NCBI GenBank assembly: GCA_009380075.1
Contig: WHSO01000002.1
Coordinates: 1 to 64,000, forward strand
Origin: Alphaproteobacteria bacterium
GTDB lineage: Bacteria; Pseudomonadota; Alphaproteobacteria; SMXQ01
DNA: 64,000 nucleotides
Direction: 5' to 3'
Within the stretch, counting starts at the first letter, position 1; each line of letters starts with the position of its first letter. The position numbers and the translations under genes are program-made. Below, one piece after another: positions 16,571-27,800 of the stretch. The notes under the pieces were generated by a model. The model was not told the origin of the DNA, searched no databases, and saw only the letters and a program-made list of their open reading frames with translations.

Positions 16571-17299
16571 ATGGAGTCAACAGCGATTGAAGCCGTTTCC
16601 GTGGGGGGGCAGGCTGCCGTCGGGATGTCGGTATGGCATTTGTTCATCCGGTCCGACATTGTCGTCAAAGCCGTGATGATCATCCTGCTGGCCGCCTCGC
16701 TATGGTCCTGGGCGATCATCTTCGAGAAAATCCGGCGTATCCGCCGCGTCGAGGCCGACGCCAATGAATTCGAGGACGCGTTCTGGGCCGGCGGGTCGCT
16801 CGACCAGCTTTATGAACGCATCGGCGGGCGTCCCAGCGACCCGATGGAATCCCTGTTCGCCTCCGCCATGCGGGAATGGCGCAGGACAACGGATAAGGGG
16901 CTCGTCACCAGCGAGGGTGCGCGCGCATCCCTCCAGTCCCGCATCGAGCGGGTCATGACTACCGCCATGGCGCGGGAGACGGAGCGGCTGGAGCGGCACA
17001 TGATCTTTCTGGCTTCGGTCGGATCGACGGCGCCCTTCGTCGGCCTGTTCGGAACCGTCTGGGGCATCATGAATTCGTTACAGGCCATCGCGATCAGCAA
17101 GAATACCTCGCTCGCCGTTGTGGCGCCCGGCATTGCCGAGGCGCTGTTCGCGACGGCGCTCGGGTTGGTCGCCGCGATCCCGGCGGTGCTCGCCTACAAC
17201 AAGTTCTCGAGCGACCTCGGGCGCTACGAAGGCCGCATGGAAGGTTTCATTAGCGATTTCACCGCTATCCTGTCGCGGCAACTGCAGGAGAAGGGTTAG
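16571..17299 (+). CDS. tolQ: Tol-Pal system protein TolQ
   Basis: 242 residues; inner-membrane proton-channel subunit that with TolR energises TolA. Three membrane helices are visible: about residues 35–55 (VVKAVMIILLAASLWSWAII), 150–170 (STAPFVGLFGTVWGIM) and 185–205 (IAEALFATALGLVAAIPAVLAY). The start ATG at 16571 follows AGGAGAAGG; earlier in-frame codons lie inside ybgC. tolR begins directly after the stop codon. Confidence 0.95.
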   Translation: MESTAIEAVSVGGQAAVGMSVWHLFIRSDIVVKAVMIILLAASLWSWAIIFEKIRRIRRVEADANEFEDAFWAGGSLDQLYERIGGRPSDPMESLFASAMREWRRTTDKGLVTSEGARASLQSRIERVMTTAMARETERLERHMIFLASVGSTAPFVGLFGTVWGIMNSLQAIAISKNTSLAVVAPGIAEALFATALGLVAAIPAVLAYNKFSSDLGRYEGRMEGFISDFTAILSRQLQEKG

Positions 17300-17779
17300 A
17301 TGGCGGGCGGACTCGCATCACCGGTATCGCGCCGACGGGGATCCCGAATCGTCCGTCGCACGCCGATGAGCGATATCAACGTCACGCCGATGGTGGACGT
17401 GATGCTGGTGCTGCTGATCATCTTCATGGTGACGGCGCCGCTGCTCACGGTCGGCGTTTCGGTCGATCTGCCCAAGACCGAAGCCAGCGTGATCACCGGC
17501 CAGGACGAACCGCTGGTCATCAGCGTCAACCGCGAGGGCAAGATCTTCCTGCAGGAGACCGAATTGCCGTTGGATGCGCTGGTTCCGAGGCTCAGGTCCA
17601 TAACCGAAAACAAGCCCGACACCCGCATCTTCGTCCGTGGCGACCAGACGGTTGCCTATGGCCGCATCGTCGAAGTGATGGGAACCGTCAACGCCGCGGG
17701 CTTCACGCGGGTCGCGCTGATCGCCGAATTGCCTTCCGGGTCCGCCGGTAAAAGCACCGGAAAAAAGAAGAAGAGGTAG
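17300..17779 (+). CDS. tolR: Tol-Pal system protein TolR
   Basis: 159 residues, ExbD/TolR family. One membrane helix near residues 30–50 (INVTPMVDVMLVLLIIFMVT) includes the proton-path Asp in PMVDVMLVLL. The periplasmic domain includes LPKTEAS and VRGDQTVAYGRIVEVMGTVNAAGF. The ATG follows the tolQ stop with no gap. The C-terminus is lysine-rich. Confidence 0.95.
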   Translation: MAGGLASPVSRRRGSRIVRRTPMSDINVTPMVDVMLVLLIIFMVTAPLLTVGVSVDLPKTEASVITGQDEPLVISVNREGKIFLQETELPLDALVPRLRSITENKPDTRIFVRGDQTVAYGRIVEVMGTVNAAGFTRVALIAELPSGSAGKSTGKKKKR

Positions 17780-17788
17780 GCCGCGCTC

Positions 17789-18670
17789 ATGCGCCGTTCC
17801 GTCGTCTGGTCCACGCTGCTGCACGCTCTGGTCGTGGTGCTCGTTATCGTCGGGCTGCCGCGGCTGTGGGACACAACGCACGAGTCCGATACGCCGATGA
17901 TCGTCGAGATGGTCAAGATCGACGAAAAGACCGCAGCCAAGGACATGCCGAAGCCGGAGCCGCCGAAGAAGAAGGAGCCGCCCAAGAAGGCGCCGGTACC
18001 GCCCGAACGGCCGAAGACGGCGGACATCCCACCGCCGCCGGAGCCGCCGCGGATCGCCGAAACCCCGGAGCCCAAGGCCGAGAAGATTCCCGTTCCGACG
18101 CCGGCACCGCCGAAGAAGAAGGAAGTGAAGAAGGAAAAGAAGGTCGAGCCGAAACCCCCGTCGCCGCCGCGGGCCATCGCCAAGGCGCGGCCCAAGCGCA
18201 AGCCGCTGCCGCCGAAGGAGGATTTCCTTCAATCCGTGCTGCGCGACGTTTCGCCCGAGGAACGCGGCGAAAAACAGGAAGAGAAGAAGGAAAAGAAGGA
18301 GCCCTTGCCACAGCCGGCGAAGAAGCAGATCGAGAACCGCGCGCCGCTGGATGCCGTCGCTACCATGTCAGAGATCGACGCCATCCGCCACCGGATCGAG
18401 CAGTGCTGGAATATCCCCGCCGGGGCGCGCGAAGCAGACAAGCTGATTGTGTCGATCCGCGTCTGGGTCAACCCGGACGGCACGGTGCGAGACGCCCGTA
18501 TCCTCGATCAGGCGCGCCTCAGCGACGTGTTCTTCCGCACGGCGGCGGAAAGCGCGCTGCGGGCGGTCCTCAACCCCCGTTGCAGTCCGCTGCCAATTCC
18601 GCCTAAAAAGTATGAGCAATTCAAGGAAATGGTCCTCGACTTCAACCCCAAACTGGCGACCGGGTCATAA
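17789..18670 (+). CDS. tolA: Tol-Pal envelope protein TolA
   Basis: 293 residues. TolA spans the periplasm from the inner membrane to Pal/TolB. An N-terminal membrane helix ([19 protein letters not shown], residues 4–22) is followed by a long Pro/Lys/Glu-rich stalk (about 40–185, [11 protein letters not shown]-type repeats) and a C-terminal TonB-like domain beginning [20 protein letters not shown] and ending [15 protein letters not shown]. The low-complexity stalk makes similarity low outside the ends, but position and architecture are decisive. Confidence 0.92.
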   Translation: MRRSVVWSTLLHALVVVLVIVGLPRLWDTTHESDTPMIVEMVKIDEKTAAKDMPKPEPPKKKEPPKKAPVPPERPKTADIPPPPEPPRIAETPEPKAEKIPVPTPAPPKKKEVKKEKKVEPKPPSPPRAIAKARPKRKPLPPKEDFLQSVLRDVSPEERGEKQEEKKEKKEPLPQPAKKQIENRAPLDAVATMSEIDAIRHRIEQCWNIPAGAREADKLIVSIRVWVNPDGTVRDARILDQARLSDVFFRTAAESALRAVLNPRCSPLPIPPKKYEQFKEMVLDFNPKLATGS

Positions 18671-18693
18671 TTCCGCCACACGGAGAGTCACAA

Positions 18694-20103
18694 TTGTCCG
18701 GTCTGACAAACGTTAAAGCGATGACAATGCTGTATGACCACGAGCCGGTGCGGCGGACGGCGCGAATCCGCGGCCTGGGACGCATGGCCGTTGCCGTCCT
18801 TGCCGCCGTCCTGGTGACGCTTGGCCTGTCCACGCATGTTCGCGCCGAACTGCGCATCGACATCACGCGCGGCAAGGTCGAGCCGATGCCGATCGCCATC
18901 ACCAATTTCCTCGGCGCCGGCGCGACCGAAACGGACACCGGCCGCAAGGTCGCCGAAATCATCAGCCGCGATCTGCAATCCTCGGGCCTGTTCAAGCCTA
19001 TCGACCCCAAGGCCTTCATCCAGAAGCCCGAGGCGCTGCGCCTCAACCCGCGGTTCGGCGACTGGCGGGTGATCAGCGCTCAGGCGCTGGTGTCCGGCCA
19101 GGTCCTGGCCCAGCCCGACGGCAAGTTGCGGTTCGAGTTCCGCCTGTGGGACGTGTTCGCCGAGCAGCAGATGATGGGCCTCGCCTACATGGCGGCGCCC
19201 GGCGACTGGCGCAGCGTGGCGCATATCATCGCCGACGCCATCTACAAGCGCATCACCGGCGAAGAAGGCTACTTCGACACGCGTGTCGTGTTCATTTCCG
19301 AATCCGGTCCGTTCCAGCGGCGGATCAAGCGCCTCGCGATCATGGACCAGGATGGCTACAACGTCCGCTTTCTGACCGACGGCTCGCACCTCGTGCTCAC
19401 GCCGCGGTTCTCGCCGACGGCCCAGGAGATCACCTACCTGTCGTATTTCCGCGATACGCCGCGCGTCTACCTGCTCAATATCGAGACCGGACAACAGGAA
19501 GTGGTCGGCGACTTTCCGGGAATGACCTTCGCGCCGCGGTTTTCGCCGGACGGCAACCAGGTCATCATGTCCATGGCGCTCGACGGCAATTCGGAGATCT
19601 TCACCCTGGACCTGCGCACCCGACGGGTGAGCCGCCTGACCAACCATCCCGCCATCGACACCTCGCCGTCCTATTCGCCGGACGGCCGCCAGGTTACCTT
19701 CGAATCGGACCGCGGCGGCAGCCAGCAGATCTACGTCATGAACGCCAACGGCTCCAACGTTCGGCGTATATCCTTTGGCAAGGGCCGCTACGGCACCCCG
19801 GTGTGGTCGCCACGCGGCGACATGATCGCGTTCACCAAGCTGCGCAAGGGCCGTTTCTTCATCGGCATCATGCGCACCGACGGGACCGGCGAACGCCTGC
19901 TGACAGAGAGCTTCCTGGTGGAAGGGCCGACCTGGGCGCCCAATGGCCGGGTGCTGATGTTTTTCCGGCAGACCCCGGCGGACGACCGGGGCCGCGGGCG
20001 TTCCTCCAAGCTCTATTCGATCGATATCACCGGCTATAACGAACGTGAGGTGGTGACTCCCACCGACGCCTCGGACCCGGCCTGGTCGCCCCCCACGCAC
20101 TGA
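18694..20103 (+). CDS. tolB: Tol-Pal system beta-propeller protein TolB
   Basis: 469 residues from a TTG start at 18694 that has GGAGAG seven bases upstream; ATG codons at 18721 and 18727 lack a ribosome site but would also include the signal peptide (hydrophobic [15 protein letters not shown], cleaved near VRA-EL). The N-terminal domain ([11 protein letters not shown]…[18 protein letters not shown]) and the C-terminal propeller with repeated [23 protein letters not shown] blades are complete. It is periplasmic and binds Pal and TolA. Confidence 0.93.
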   Translation: MSGLTNVKAMTMLYDHEPVRRTARIRGLGRMAVAVLAAVLVTLGLSTHVRAELRIDITRGKVEPMPIAITNFLGAGATETDTGRKVAEIISRDLQSSGLFKPIDPKAFIQKPEALRLNPRFGDWRVISAQALVSGQVLAQPDGKLRFEFRLWDVFAEQQMMGLAYMAAPGDWRSVAHIIADAIYKRITGEEGYFDTRVVFISESGPFQRRIKRLAIMDQDGYNVRFLTDGSHLVLTPRFSPTAQEITYLSYFRDTPRVYLLNIETGQQEVVGDFPGMTFAPRFSPDGNQVIMSMALDGNSEIFTLDLRTRRVSRLTNHPAIDTSPSYSPDGRQVTFESDRGGSQQIYVMNANGSNVRRISFGKGRYGTPVWSPRGDMIAFTKLRKGRFFIGIMRTDGTGERLLTESFLVEGPTWAPNGRVLMFFRQTPADDRGRGRSSKLYSIDITGYNEREVVTPTDASDPAWSPPTH

Positions 20104-20235
20104 GGCCACGCACTGACGGGTGTGGACAAAGAGTTATTCCCGCCCCGGCAAGAGGGAAATCGCAGGAATTCTTCCGCTGCGCCAGTTGTAAGCTAGCGCA
20201 TTGTGTTCTATATTGTTTTGCCGTTAACTATAACA

Positions 20236-20263
20236 TTGACAGGCCTTTACGCTGCGTTAATGT
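20236..20263 (+). promoter_or_regulatory. Candidate sigma-70 promoter for pal
   Basis: In the 241-base tolB–pal spacer a perfect TTGACA (20236–20241) is followed after 16 bases by TAATGT (20258–20263). The surrounding stretch is notably A+T-rich. It would give pal–cpoB a separate promoter, as known in other bacteria. The −10 match is weak. Confidence 0.5.
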
Positions 20264-20344
20264 TTTCAAACGAAATTGGTGCGGGCCGTGAATGGTCATG
20301 GTCTGCATGGGTTTCCAGAATCTTCCACTGAGGGGAATAATAAA

Positions 20345-20854
20345 ATGGCTCTGCGATTTGTCAGCGTTTTGGCCGCGCTTCTGCTCCTCGCCGCATGCGA
20401 GACGCCTGCCCAGAAAGAGGGGGGTGCCGGGGGCGCCGGTTCAGGAGGGACGGCCGGATCCGGTACCGGTATTTCCGCGCCGCAGCCCGGATCTGCCGAG
20501 GACTTCGTAGTCAACGTTGGCGACCGGGTTTTCTTCGACTTCGACAAGTATAACCTCAAGCCCGATGCGCGCGCGGTGTTGCAGCGCCAGGCGACCTGGC
20601 TGAACAAATTCCCGTCGGTGACCATCACCGTCGAAGGTCATTGCGACGAGCGCGGGACCCGCGAATACAACCTCGCGCTGGGAGAGCGCCGCGCCAATTC
20701 GGCCAAGAACTATCTGGTGGCGCTGGGCGTCAACCCCAACCGCATCCGGACGATCTCCTACGGCAAGGAACGGCCGGCCGTCACCGGCGCGAACGACGCG
20801 GCATGGTCGCAGAATCGCCGCTCCGTCACCTTGGTCAACGCCGCCGGCAGTTGA
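20345..20854 (+). CDS. pal: Peptidoglycan-associated lipoprotein Pal
   Basis: 169 residues. A lipoprotein signal ends at LLLLAAC (Cys near residue 18), followed by a Gly/Ser-rich tether and an OmpA-like peptidoglycan-binding domain (VFFDFDKYNLKPDARAVL, VEGHCDERGTREYNLALGERRA, ISYGKERPAV). It anchors the outer membrane to the wall and is the partner of TolB. The ATG at 20345 is chosen because the lipobox then has normal spacing. Confidence 0.95.
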   Translation: MALRFVSVLAALLLLAACETPAQKEGGAGGAGSGGTAGSGTGISAPQPGSAEDFVVNVGDRVFFDFDKYNLKPDARAVLQRQATWLNKFPSVTITVEGHCDERGTREYNLALGERRANSAKNYLVALGVNPNRIRTISYGKERPAVTGANDAAWSQNRRSVTLVNAAGS

Positions 20855-20939
20855 CGCCGGTCTTCGTGCGCAATCCGGCGCCCGCCCGTCCCGGGGTTCG
20901 GGGTAGGCGGGCGCCTTATTTGCGCCTAGAATTCGTCCC

Positions 20940-21968
20940 ATGCTGACGATCATGGATTCACGTCCGCCGCGTATCCTTCCATGGCGCGTCTCGACCGTGT
21001 CCCGCGCGTGGGCCGTCGCCGCTGTCGTCCTTGCCGTGACGGTTGCGCTGGCCCCCGTCGAGGGCTTTGCCCAGGCGGGCACCAATCCCGAAATCCAGTC
21101 GCTGCTGAGCCGCATCGATCGCCTTCAGCGCGACATGAACACGCTCCAGCGCCAAGTCTACCGTGGCAACGCCCCCCCCAGCGGCGAAGCACCCGGCGGG
21201 GCGGTAGGTTCGGGTTCGGAACCCAACCTGGCCGCCGCCATGCAGATCCGCCTCGATGAGATCGAGACCCAGATGCGCGTCTTCACCGGCCGTCTGGAGG
21301 AAGCCAATCATGCCATCTCCGAACTGACGAAGAAGGTGGAAACCCTCGCGTCCGACATCGATCTTCGCCTCAAGACGCTCGAAGGCCGCGGCGGCGGGGC
21401 ACCCCTGCCGGTCGGGCCGGGCGGCGCGACGCCGCCGGCGGCCAATCCGGCCCCGGCACCGGGGGCGCCTCCCGGTACTCTCGGCACGCTGACGCCCCGG
21501 GACCTCAACGCCAAACCGCAAACGGCCGTACCGGCACCCGGCGGCGCTCCCGCGCCCCAGACCGCGAGCGCCCTGCCCGCCGGCAGCGTGCAGGAGCAGT
21601 ACAATTACGCCACGTCGTTCCTGTCGAAATCCGACTGGGCCGGGGCGGAACGGGCCTTGGCCGCCTTCATCAGCGCGCATCCGAAGGACCCGCTCACCGG
21701 CAATGCCCAGTACTGGCTCGGTGAGAGCCATTACGTCCGCGGCGATTTCAACAGTGCCGCCCACGCCTTCGCCAAGGGGTACAAGGACTATCCCAAGAGC
21801 GCGAAGGGTCCGGACAACCTGCTCAAGCTCGGGCTGTCGCTGGCCAACCTCAAGAAGACCGACAGCGCCTGCACCACCTTCGGCCGCATGACCAAGGATT
21901 TCCCCGACGCCTCGGCGGCGATCAAGTCGCGCGTCGCGGCCGAACGCAAGAAGCTGCGCTGCCGCTGA
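20940..21968 (+). CDS. cpoB: Tol-Pal system protein CpoB (YbgF)
   Basis: 342 residues, periplasmic. After a signal peptide (about residues 1–45, ending GFAQA) come a trimerising coiled coil (NPEIQSLLSRIDRLQRDMNTLQRQV), a long Pro/Ala/Gly-rich linker (about 145–215) and a C-terminal TPR domain (YNYATSFLSKSDWAGAERALAAF…AQYWLGESHYVRGDF). CpoB coordinates Tol and peptidoglycan synthesis during division. The start may be 20940 or the ATG at 20952. It completes the tol-pal block. Confidence 0.92.
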   Translation: MLTIMDSRPPRILPWRVSTVSRAWAVAAVVLAVTVALAPVEGFAQAGTNPEIQSLLSRIDRLQRDMNTLQRQVYRGNAPPSGEAPGGAVGSGSEPNLAAAMQIRLDEIETQMRVFTGRLEEANHAISELTKKVETLASDIDLRLKTLEGRGGGAPLPVGPGGATPPAANPAPAPGAPPGTLGTLTPRDLNAKPQTAVPAPGGAPAPQTASALPAGSVQEQYNYATSFLSKSDWAGAERALAAFISAHPKDPLTGNAQYWLGESHYVRGDFNSAAHAFAKGYKDYPKSAKGPDNLLKLGLSLANLKKTDSACTTFGRMTKDFPDASAAIKSRVAAERKKLRCR

Positions 21969-22021
21969 GGCACGTTTCCCGCGGCGTGAATCATTTTACG
22001 GATGCGTCATCATACGGATCC

Positions 22022-22101
22022 GTCGTCGCCCTCCTCCGTCACGTCGGGGGATTTCCGGGCGATCCACCAAGGGGATGCCCCGGACAAGCCGGGGCATGAC
22101 G
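22022..22101 (-). repeat. Bipartite intergenic palindromic repeat, copy 5
   Basis: Reverse orientation: GTCGTCGCCCTCC… and GGGCGATCCACCA on the left, then GATGCCCCGGACAAGCCGGGGCATGACG on the right, followed by GCTTCGATGTTAGG, the mirror of the flank at copy 1. The flank runs into the apparent 5' end of tilS and may mean that the real tilS start is further in. Confidence 0.82.
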
Positions 22102-22106
22102 CTTCG

Positions 22107-23531
22107 ATGTTAGGGCAACACGCTCGATCCAGGCCCCGTGCCGGCACCGCCTTGTCCCCCGCTCCCGATCCGCATCGCGCCTTCGCCCGCGCCATGGATG
22201 CCCTGGCGCCGTTCGAGCCGCGCCCCCACCTCGCCGTCGCCGTGTCGGGCGGCGCCGACAGCCTTGCGCTTGCCTTTCTCGCTGACGCCTGGGTGCGGTC
22301 GCGGGGTGGCGTGGTGACGGCACTGACGGTGGATCACCGCCTGCGCCCGGAGTCGGCGGCGGAAGCACGCCGGGTCGGGCGCTGGCTCGGCGCGCGGGGG
22401 ATTGCGCATCGCGTCCTCAGGTGGGATGGGGATGGTCCGGTGCCGCGCCGCGCGCTGCAGGCCCGCGCGCGGATGGCGCGCTACCGCCTGCTCGAGGCTT
22501 GGTGTGCGCGCGCCGGCGTGCTGCATCTGATGACCGCCCATCACCGGGACGACCAGGCCGAAACCTTCCTGCTGCGCCTCGGCCAGGGGAGCGGGCTCAT
22601 GGGGCTCGCCGCCATGGCGGCGGTCCGCGAGCTCGATTCGGTCCGCCTGCTGCGGCCGCTGCTGGGGATGTCCCGCGCCGGGCTGGAGGCCGTCCTCGTC
22701 GCCGAGGGCCAGGACTGGGTGCACGACCCGTCCAACCTCGATACCGCCTACGCCCGGGTGCGCCTGCGCGCGCTCATGCCGGAACTCGCCGCGGAAGGCC
22801 TTGACGTCCCGCACATGGCTGGCCTGGCCGGGCGGTTTGCCGCGGTGCGGGCGGCCCTCGACGGTCGCATGGCGGCGCGCCTCGCCCATGCCGCGCGGCC
22901 CCATCCGGCGGGCTTCGTCCGCCTCGACCGGGCGGTCCTTGCCGCCTGCGGGCCGTGGGAAGGCGAACGCGTTCTCGCCCGTGCCTTCGGCGCCGTCGGT
23001 GGCGGCGGCTATCCGCCGCGCGGCGAACGGCTGGAGCGCCTCTACCGTGACGTGACGGCGGACGCATTTCGCGGACGCACCCTGGCGGGGTGCCGGGTGC
23101 TGCCGGGGGCGGGAGGCTCGGATCTTCTCGTCTGCCGCGAGGCCGCGGCGGCGGCGCCCCCGGTGCCGGCCGCTTCCGGGCTCAACAGGTGGGACGGGCG
23201 GTTCGTCCTGCGCCTCACGTTGGCACGCCGGGGCGCGCGCGGCGGCGGCGCGCAGGGCTTGCGCATCGGAGCGCTGGGCCGGACCGGCTGGGCCACGGCC
23301 CGCCGCGACAGGCCCGAATGCGTGGCCACCGCGGCCGCGCGCGCGATTCCGGCGCCGGCGCGCGCCGTGCTGCCGGCCGTGTTCGACCGCCGCGGACTGC
23401 TGGCGGTGCCGCATCTCGGCTATAGACGCTCGGGCAGGGGGACTGCTACGCTTTTGGATGCCGAATGCCGCCCCCTGGTGGCGGAAACGCTGGCGGGTCC
23501 GCGATTTTTTGGGTCACCGCACGGGTTGTGA
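22107..23531 (+). CDS. tilS: tRNA(Ile)-lysidine synthase
   Basis: About 474 residues. TilS converts C34 of the CAU-anticodon tRNA-Ile to lysidine, using ATP. The PP-loop motif SGGADSLALAF is near residue 45, then ALTVDHRLRPESAAEA, TAHHRDDQAETFLLRLGQGSGLMGLAAM and DPSNLDTAYARVRLR. The start is uncertain: ATG 22107 lies in the conserved flank of a palindromic repeat, and TTG 22152 gives an N-terminus of more usual length; the frame runs further up to 22002 but through the repeat. The C-terminal domain is Arg/Ala-rich and poorly conserved. Confidence 0.88.
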   Translation: MLGQHARSRPRAGTALSPAPDPHRAFARAMDALAPFEPRPHLAVAVSGGADSLALAFLADAWVRSRGGVVTALTVDHRLRPESAAEARRVGRWLGARGIAHRVLRWDGDGPVPRRALQARARMARYRLLEAWCARAGVLHLMTAHHRDDQAETFLLRLGQGSGLMGLAAMAAVRELDSVRLLRPLLGMSRAGLEAVLVAEGQDWVHDPSNLDTAYARVRLRALMPELAAEGLDVPHMAGLAGRFAAVRAALDGRMAARLAHAARPHPAGFVRLDRAVLAACGPWEGERVLARAFGAVGGGGYPPRGERLERLYRDVTADAFRGRTLAGCRVLPGAGGSDLLVCREAAAAAPPVPAASGLNRWDGRFVLRLTLARRGARGGGAQGLRIGALGRTGWATARRDRPECVATAAARAIPAPARAVLPAVFDRRGLLAVPHLGYRRSGRGTATLLDAECRPLVAETLAGPRFFGSPHGL

Positions 23532-23673
23532 AAGGCCATGCAAAACACTATCTATGTGACGGCTGCCCCCGTTCAGGCCGTGTTGGGTGGTCGCACGTTA
23601 GGGCTTTCGTAGGTCCCCGTCGCTAGACTGGCGCAGTTAACGTTAACGGTAGCGGAAAAAAGGACGCGGTGGC

Positions 23674-25614
<1,941 letters not shown>

Positions 25615-25656
25615 GCCGGCAACGTCCACTCACAAATCCCGGACCTTGCGGCGGGC

Positions 25657-26763
25657 ATGGATCACATCGTGACACGGCTCGACGACCTCCGCGTCTCCGG
25701 CGCGGCGGGCGTCTATCTGCGCCCTCGCATCGTGCCGGCGGCGGGCCGCGTGGCGGCGCGGGTCGGCGGCGGCTGGGCGGGTTTCGATTCGCTCGAGATC
25801 CTGGTCCGCGTCGATGCCGGGGTCGCACGCGCCGGTGCGGATATCGACACCGTCATGACGTGGTCGCGCCGCCGGGGTGCCGACATCCGTCACCATGTCG
25901 AGGAGACGCTCGCGCGCATCACCGCGCCGCGGCCCGACTTCGCCGGTGTCGCGATGGACCGGCCCCGGATCATGGGCATCGTCAACGTCACTCCCGACAG
26001 CTTTTCCGACGGCGGTGATTTCGCAAGCGCCGACGCGGCGGTGGCCCACGCCCTCGATCACCTCGGGGCGGGGGCAAGTTTCCTTGACATCGGCGGCGAA
26101 TCGACGCGCCCCGGGTCCGACGCCGTGGCCGCGGACGTCGAGCGCGACCGCGTCCTGCCGGTGATCCGCCGGGTGGTGGAGGCCGCGACCGGTGCCGTCA
26201 TCTTCGTCGATACGCGCAAGGCCGTGGTGATGGCGGAGGCCGTCGCCGCCGGCGCGGCTGTCGTCAACGATATCTCGGCGCTGACCTACGATGCCGACGC
26301 GCTCGCCACGGTGGCGAAGCTGGGCGTGCCGGTCGTCCTCATGCATTGCCTGGGCGATCCGAAGACGATGCAGCACAACCCGACCTACCGCCACGCGCAG
26401 ACCGATATCTTCGACACCCTTTCGGCCCGCGTCGCCGTCTGCGAGGAAGCCGGCATCCCGCGCGAGCGCATCGCCGTCGATCCCGGCATCGGCTTCGGCA
26501 AGGGCATAGAGCACAACCTCGCGGTGCTCGCCGACCTCGCGCTGTTCCACGGGATCGGCTGCCCGCTCCTGGTCGGCACCTCGCGCAAGAGCTTCATCGG
26601 CCGGCTCGCGGGCGTCGAGATCCCGCGCGACCGCGTACCGGGCTCGCTCGCCACCGCGCTGTGGTCGGTGGGACAGGGCGCGCAGATCGTCCGCGTCCAT
26701 GACACCGCGGAAACCGCCCAGGCGCTGGCTGTCTGGCGCGGCCTCGCCGGGGGCACGGCCTGA
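25657..26763 (+). CDS. folP: Dihydropteroate synthase with N-terminal extension
   Basis: 368 residues; condenses p-aminobenzoate with the pterin pyrophosphate in folate synthesis. The catalytic core starts only near residue 106 (RIMGIVNVTPDSFSDGG) and continues with FLDIGGESTRPGSD, VNDISAL, VVLMHCLGDPKTMQ, DPGIGFGKGIEHN and VGTSRKSFIGR. Ordinary FolP is about 270–285 residues, so the first ~100 residues, which look like a small alpha/beta domain (SGAAGVYLRPRIVPAAGR… FDSLEILVRV), are an addition. The gene sits in the common ftsH–folP–glmM order, 42 bases after ftsH. Confidence 0.93.
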   Translation: MDHIVTRLDDLRVSGAAGVYLRPRIVPAAGRVAARVGGGWAGFDSLEILVRVDAGVARAGADIDTVMTWSRRRGADIRHHVEETLARITAPRPDFAGVAMDRPRIMGIVNVTPDSFSDGGDFASADAAVAHALDHLGAGASFLDIGGESTRPGSDAVAADVERDRVLPVIRRVVEAATGAVIFVDTRKAVVMAEAVAAGAAVVNDISALTYDADALATVAKLGVPVVLMHCLGDPKTMQHNPTYRHAQTDIFDTLSARVAVCEEAGIPRERIAVDPGIGFGKGIEHNLAVLADLALFHGIGCPLLVGTSRKSFIGRLAGVEIPRDRVPGSLATALWSVGQGAQIVRVHDTAETAQALAVWRGLAGGTA

Positions 26764-26845
26764 GCCGCGGTGGGGCCGGATAGTCTCTCGGGTTGAAATT
26801 CTAAGGACTTGACGCTGAATCTTCCGATCAGCTTGTCGTTTCTAT

Positions 26846-26862
26846 AGTATTTCGGCAATACT
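26846..26862 (+). promoter_or_regulatory. Inverted repeat immediately upstream of the membrane-protein gene
   Basis: AGTATT and AATACT form a perfect 6-bp stem around TCGGC, ending 6 bases before the ATG at 26869, with no clear Shine-Dalgarno. It could be an operator overlapping the promoter (TTGACG at 26808 and A+T-rich bases lie upstream) or an RNA hairpin at the start codon. Confidence 0.4.
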
Positions 26863-26868
26863 AATAAA

Positions 26869-27630
26869 ATGGATTTGTTGAGCGGCGCAATTGGACTGGT
26901 ATTGATCCTTGGCCTGTTAGTGGCGGGGCGCAGTTTGAGTAGGCGCTCTGATGCTCTCCAAGAGCGATCAAGGCAGGAAAAAAATTCGGCAACCCAACAA
27001 CGGCTTGCCGAATTTGAAGCTAGAGCGTCGGTCATTGCGGATGATCTGCTCAACGAGAATTGGGAAGTAACGCATGTCAAGATTGGTCATGAATCCCCAA
27101 ATGCAGCAAAGGCAATATTTTTAAAGCATGAATATGATAGACGTATTTTCCGCTTAGCTAAAGAAATGGACATTTTTCCCTCAGCTAAGTTTTTCGCTCT
27201 GCAAGCGAAATTCAATGAAAAGGCTTTTGAGAAATTTGTTCACTCAAGACAGACGCCGCAGGAACGAAGAGAGTCTGAATTGCGAGTACAGGCTTTACAG
27301 GCAGCATTCGATCAGTACGACCGTGAGCAGAGACGACAACGTCGTGTTGCCATCGTGAGGGCGATTCCAAGTGCATTCCTTGTGTTTATATTGGTGCTGC
27401 TGGTGTTCTCATTAGTGCCGACAGCGTTTGCTTTTATAGCGTCGATTGTCTTTCCAGACGTTGTTGATAGACCGGGAGGTGGATTTGTATTTTTCTTTTT
27501 CATTGGGATTCTTTGTGGGGGTATATTCTTCTTCAAGCGCCTTGGCGATGCGGACCTGGAAGGTCGGCCTTGGCGCGATGCTTGGCGAACAGCATGGCGG
27601 ACTTTGAGCCGCCATTCTTATGTCGAGTAG
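26869..27630 (+). CDS. Unrecognised membrane protein, low-GC insertion between folP and glmM
   Basis: 253 residues. A hydrophobic N-terminal helix (residues 5–22, SGAIGLVLILGLLVAG) is followed by a charged, helical cytoplasmic or periplasmic region (about 25–165) with Arg/Glu-rich coiled-coil character, then two membrane helices (about 170–195, FLVFILVLLVFSLVPTAF, and 208–228, FVFFFFIGILCGGIFFF) and a short Trp/Arg-rich tail. I do not recognise a family. Its base composition and codon use (many AAA, TTT, ATT codons) are unlike the GC-rich genes on both sides, so it was probably acquired. No transposase or repeats border it. Confidence 0.75.
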   Translation: MDLLSGAIGLVLILGLLVAGRSLSRRSDALQERSRQEKNSATQQRLAEFEARASVIADDLLNENWEVTHVKIGHESPNAAKAIFLKHEYDRRIFRLAKEMDIFPSAKFFALQAKFNEKAFEKFVHSRQTPQERRESELRVQALQAAFDQYDREQRRQRRVAIVRAIPSAFLVFILVLLVFSLVPTAFAFIASIVFPDVVDRPGGGFVFFFFIGILCGGIFFFKRLGDADLEGRPWRDAWRTAWRTLSRHSYVE

Positions 27631-27800
27631 TCTGCCGTGCTGCACTGGTCGCAGGAGCGGGACAAATTCATCAAGGACACGTCAACTCAAACTGAGCCGC
27701 GCCGGGGCCGAGATTGCTTCCGCCCGCCCGGCGAAGCCGCTACACTCCGCGCGACAGAAGGCCGCCAACGGGCCCGGATCGGGATTGCCAGGTTGAACCG

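Noticed and set aside
17866-18606. A second protein encoded in a shifted frame of tolA
   Set aside because: The frame is a shadow of the low-complexity Pro/Lys/Glu stalk of TolA and has no independent start signal.
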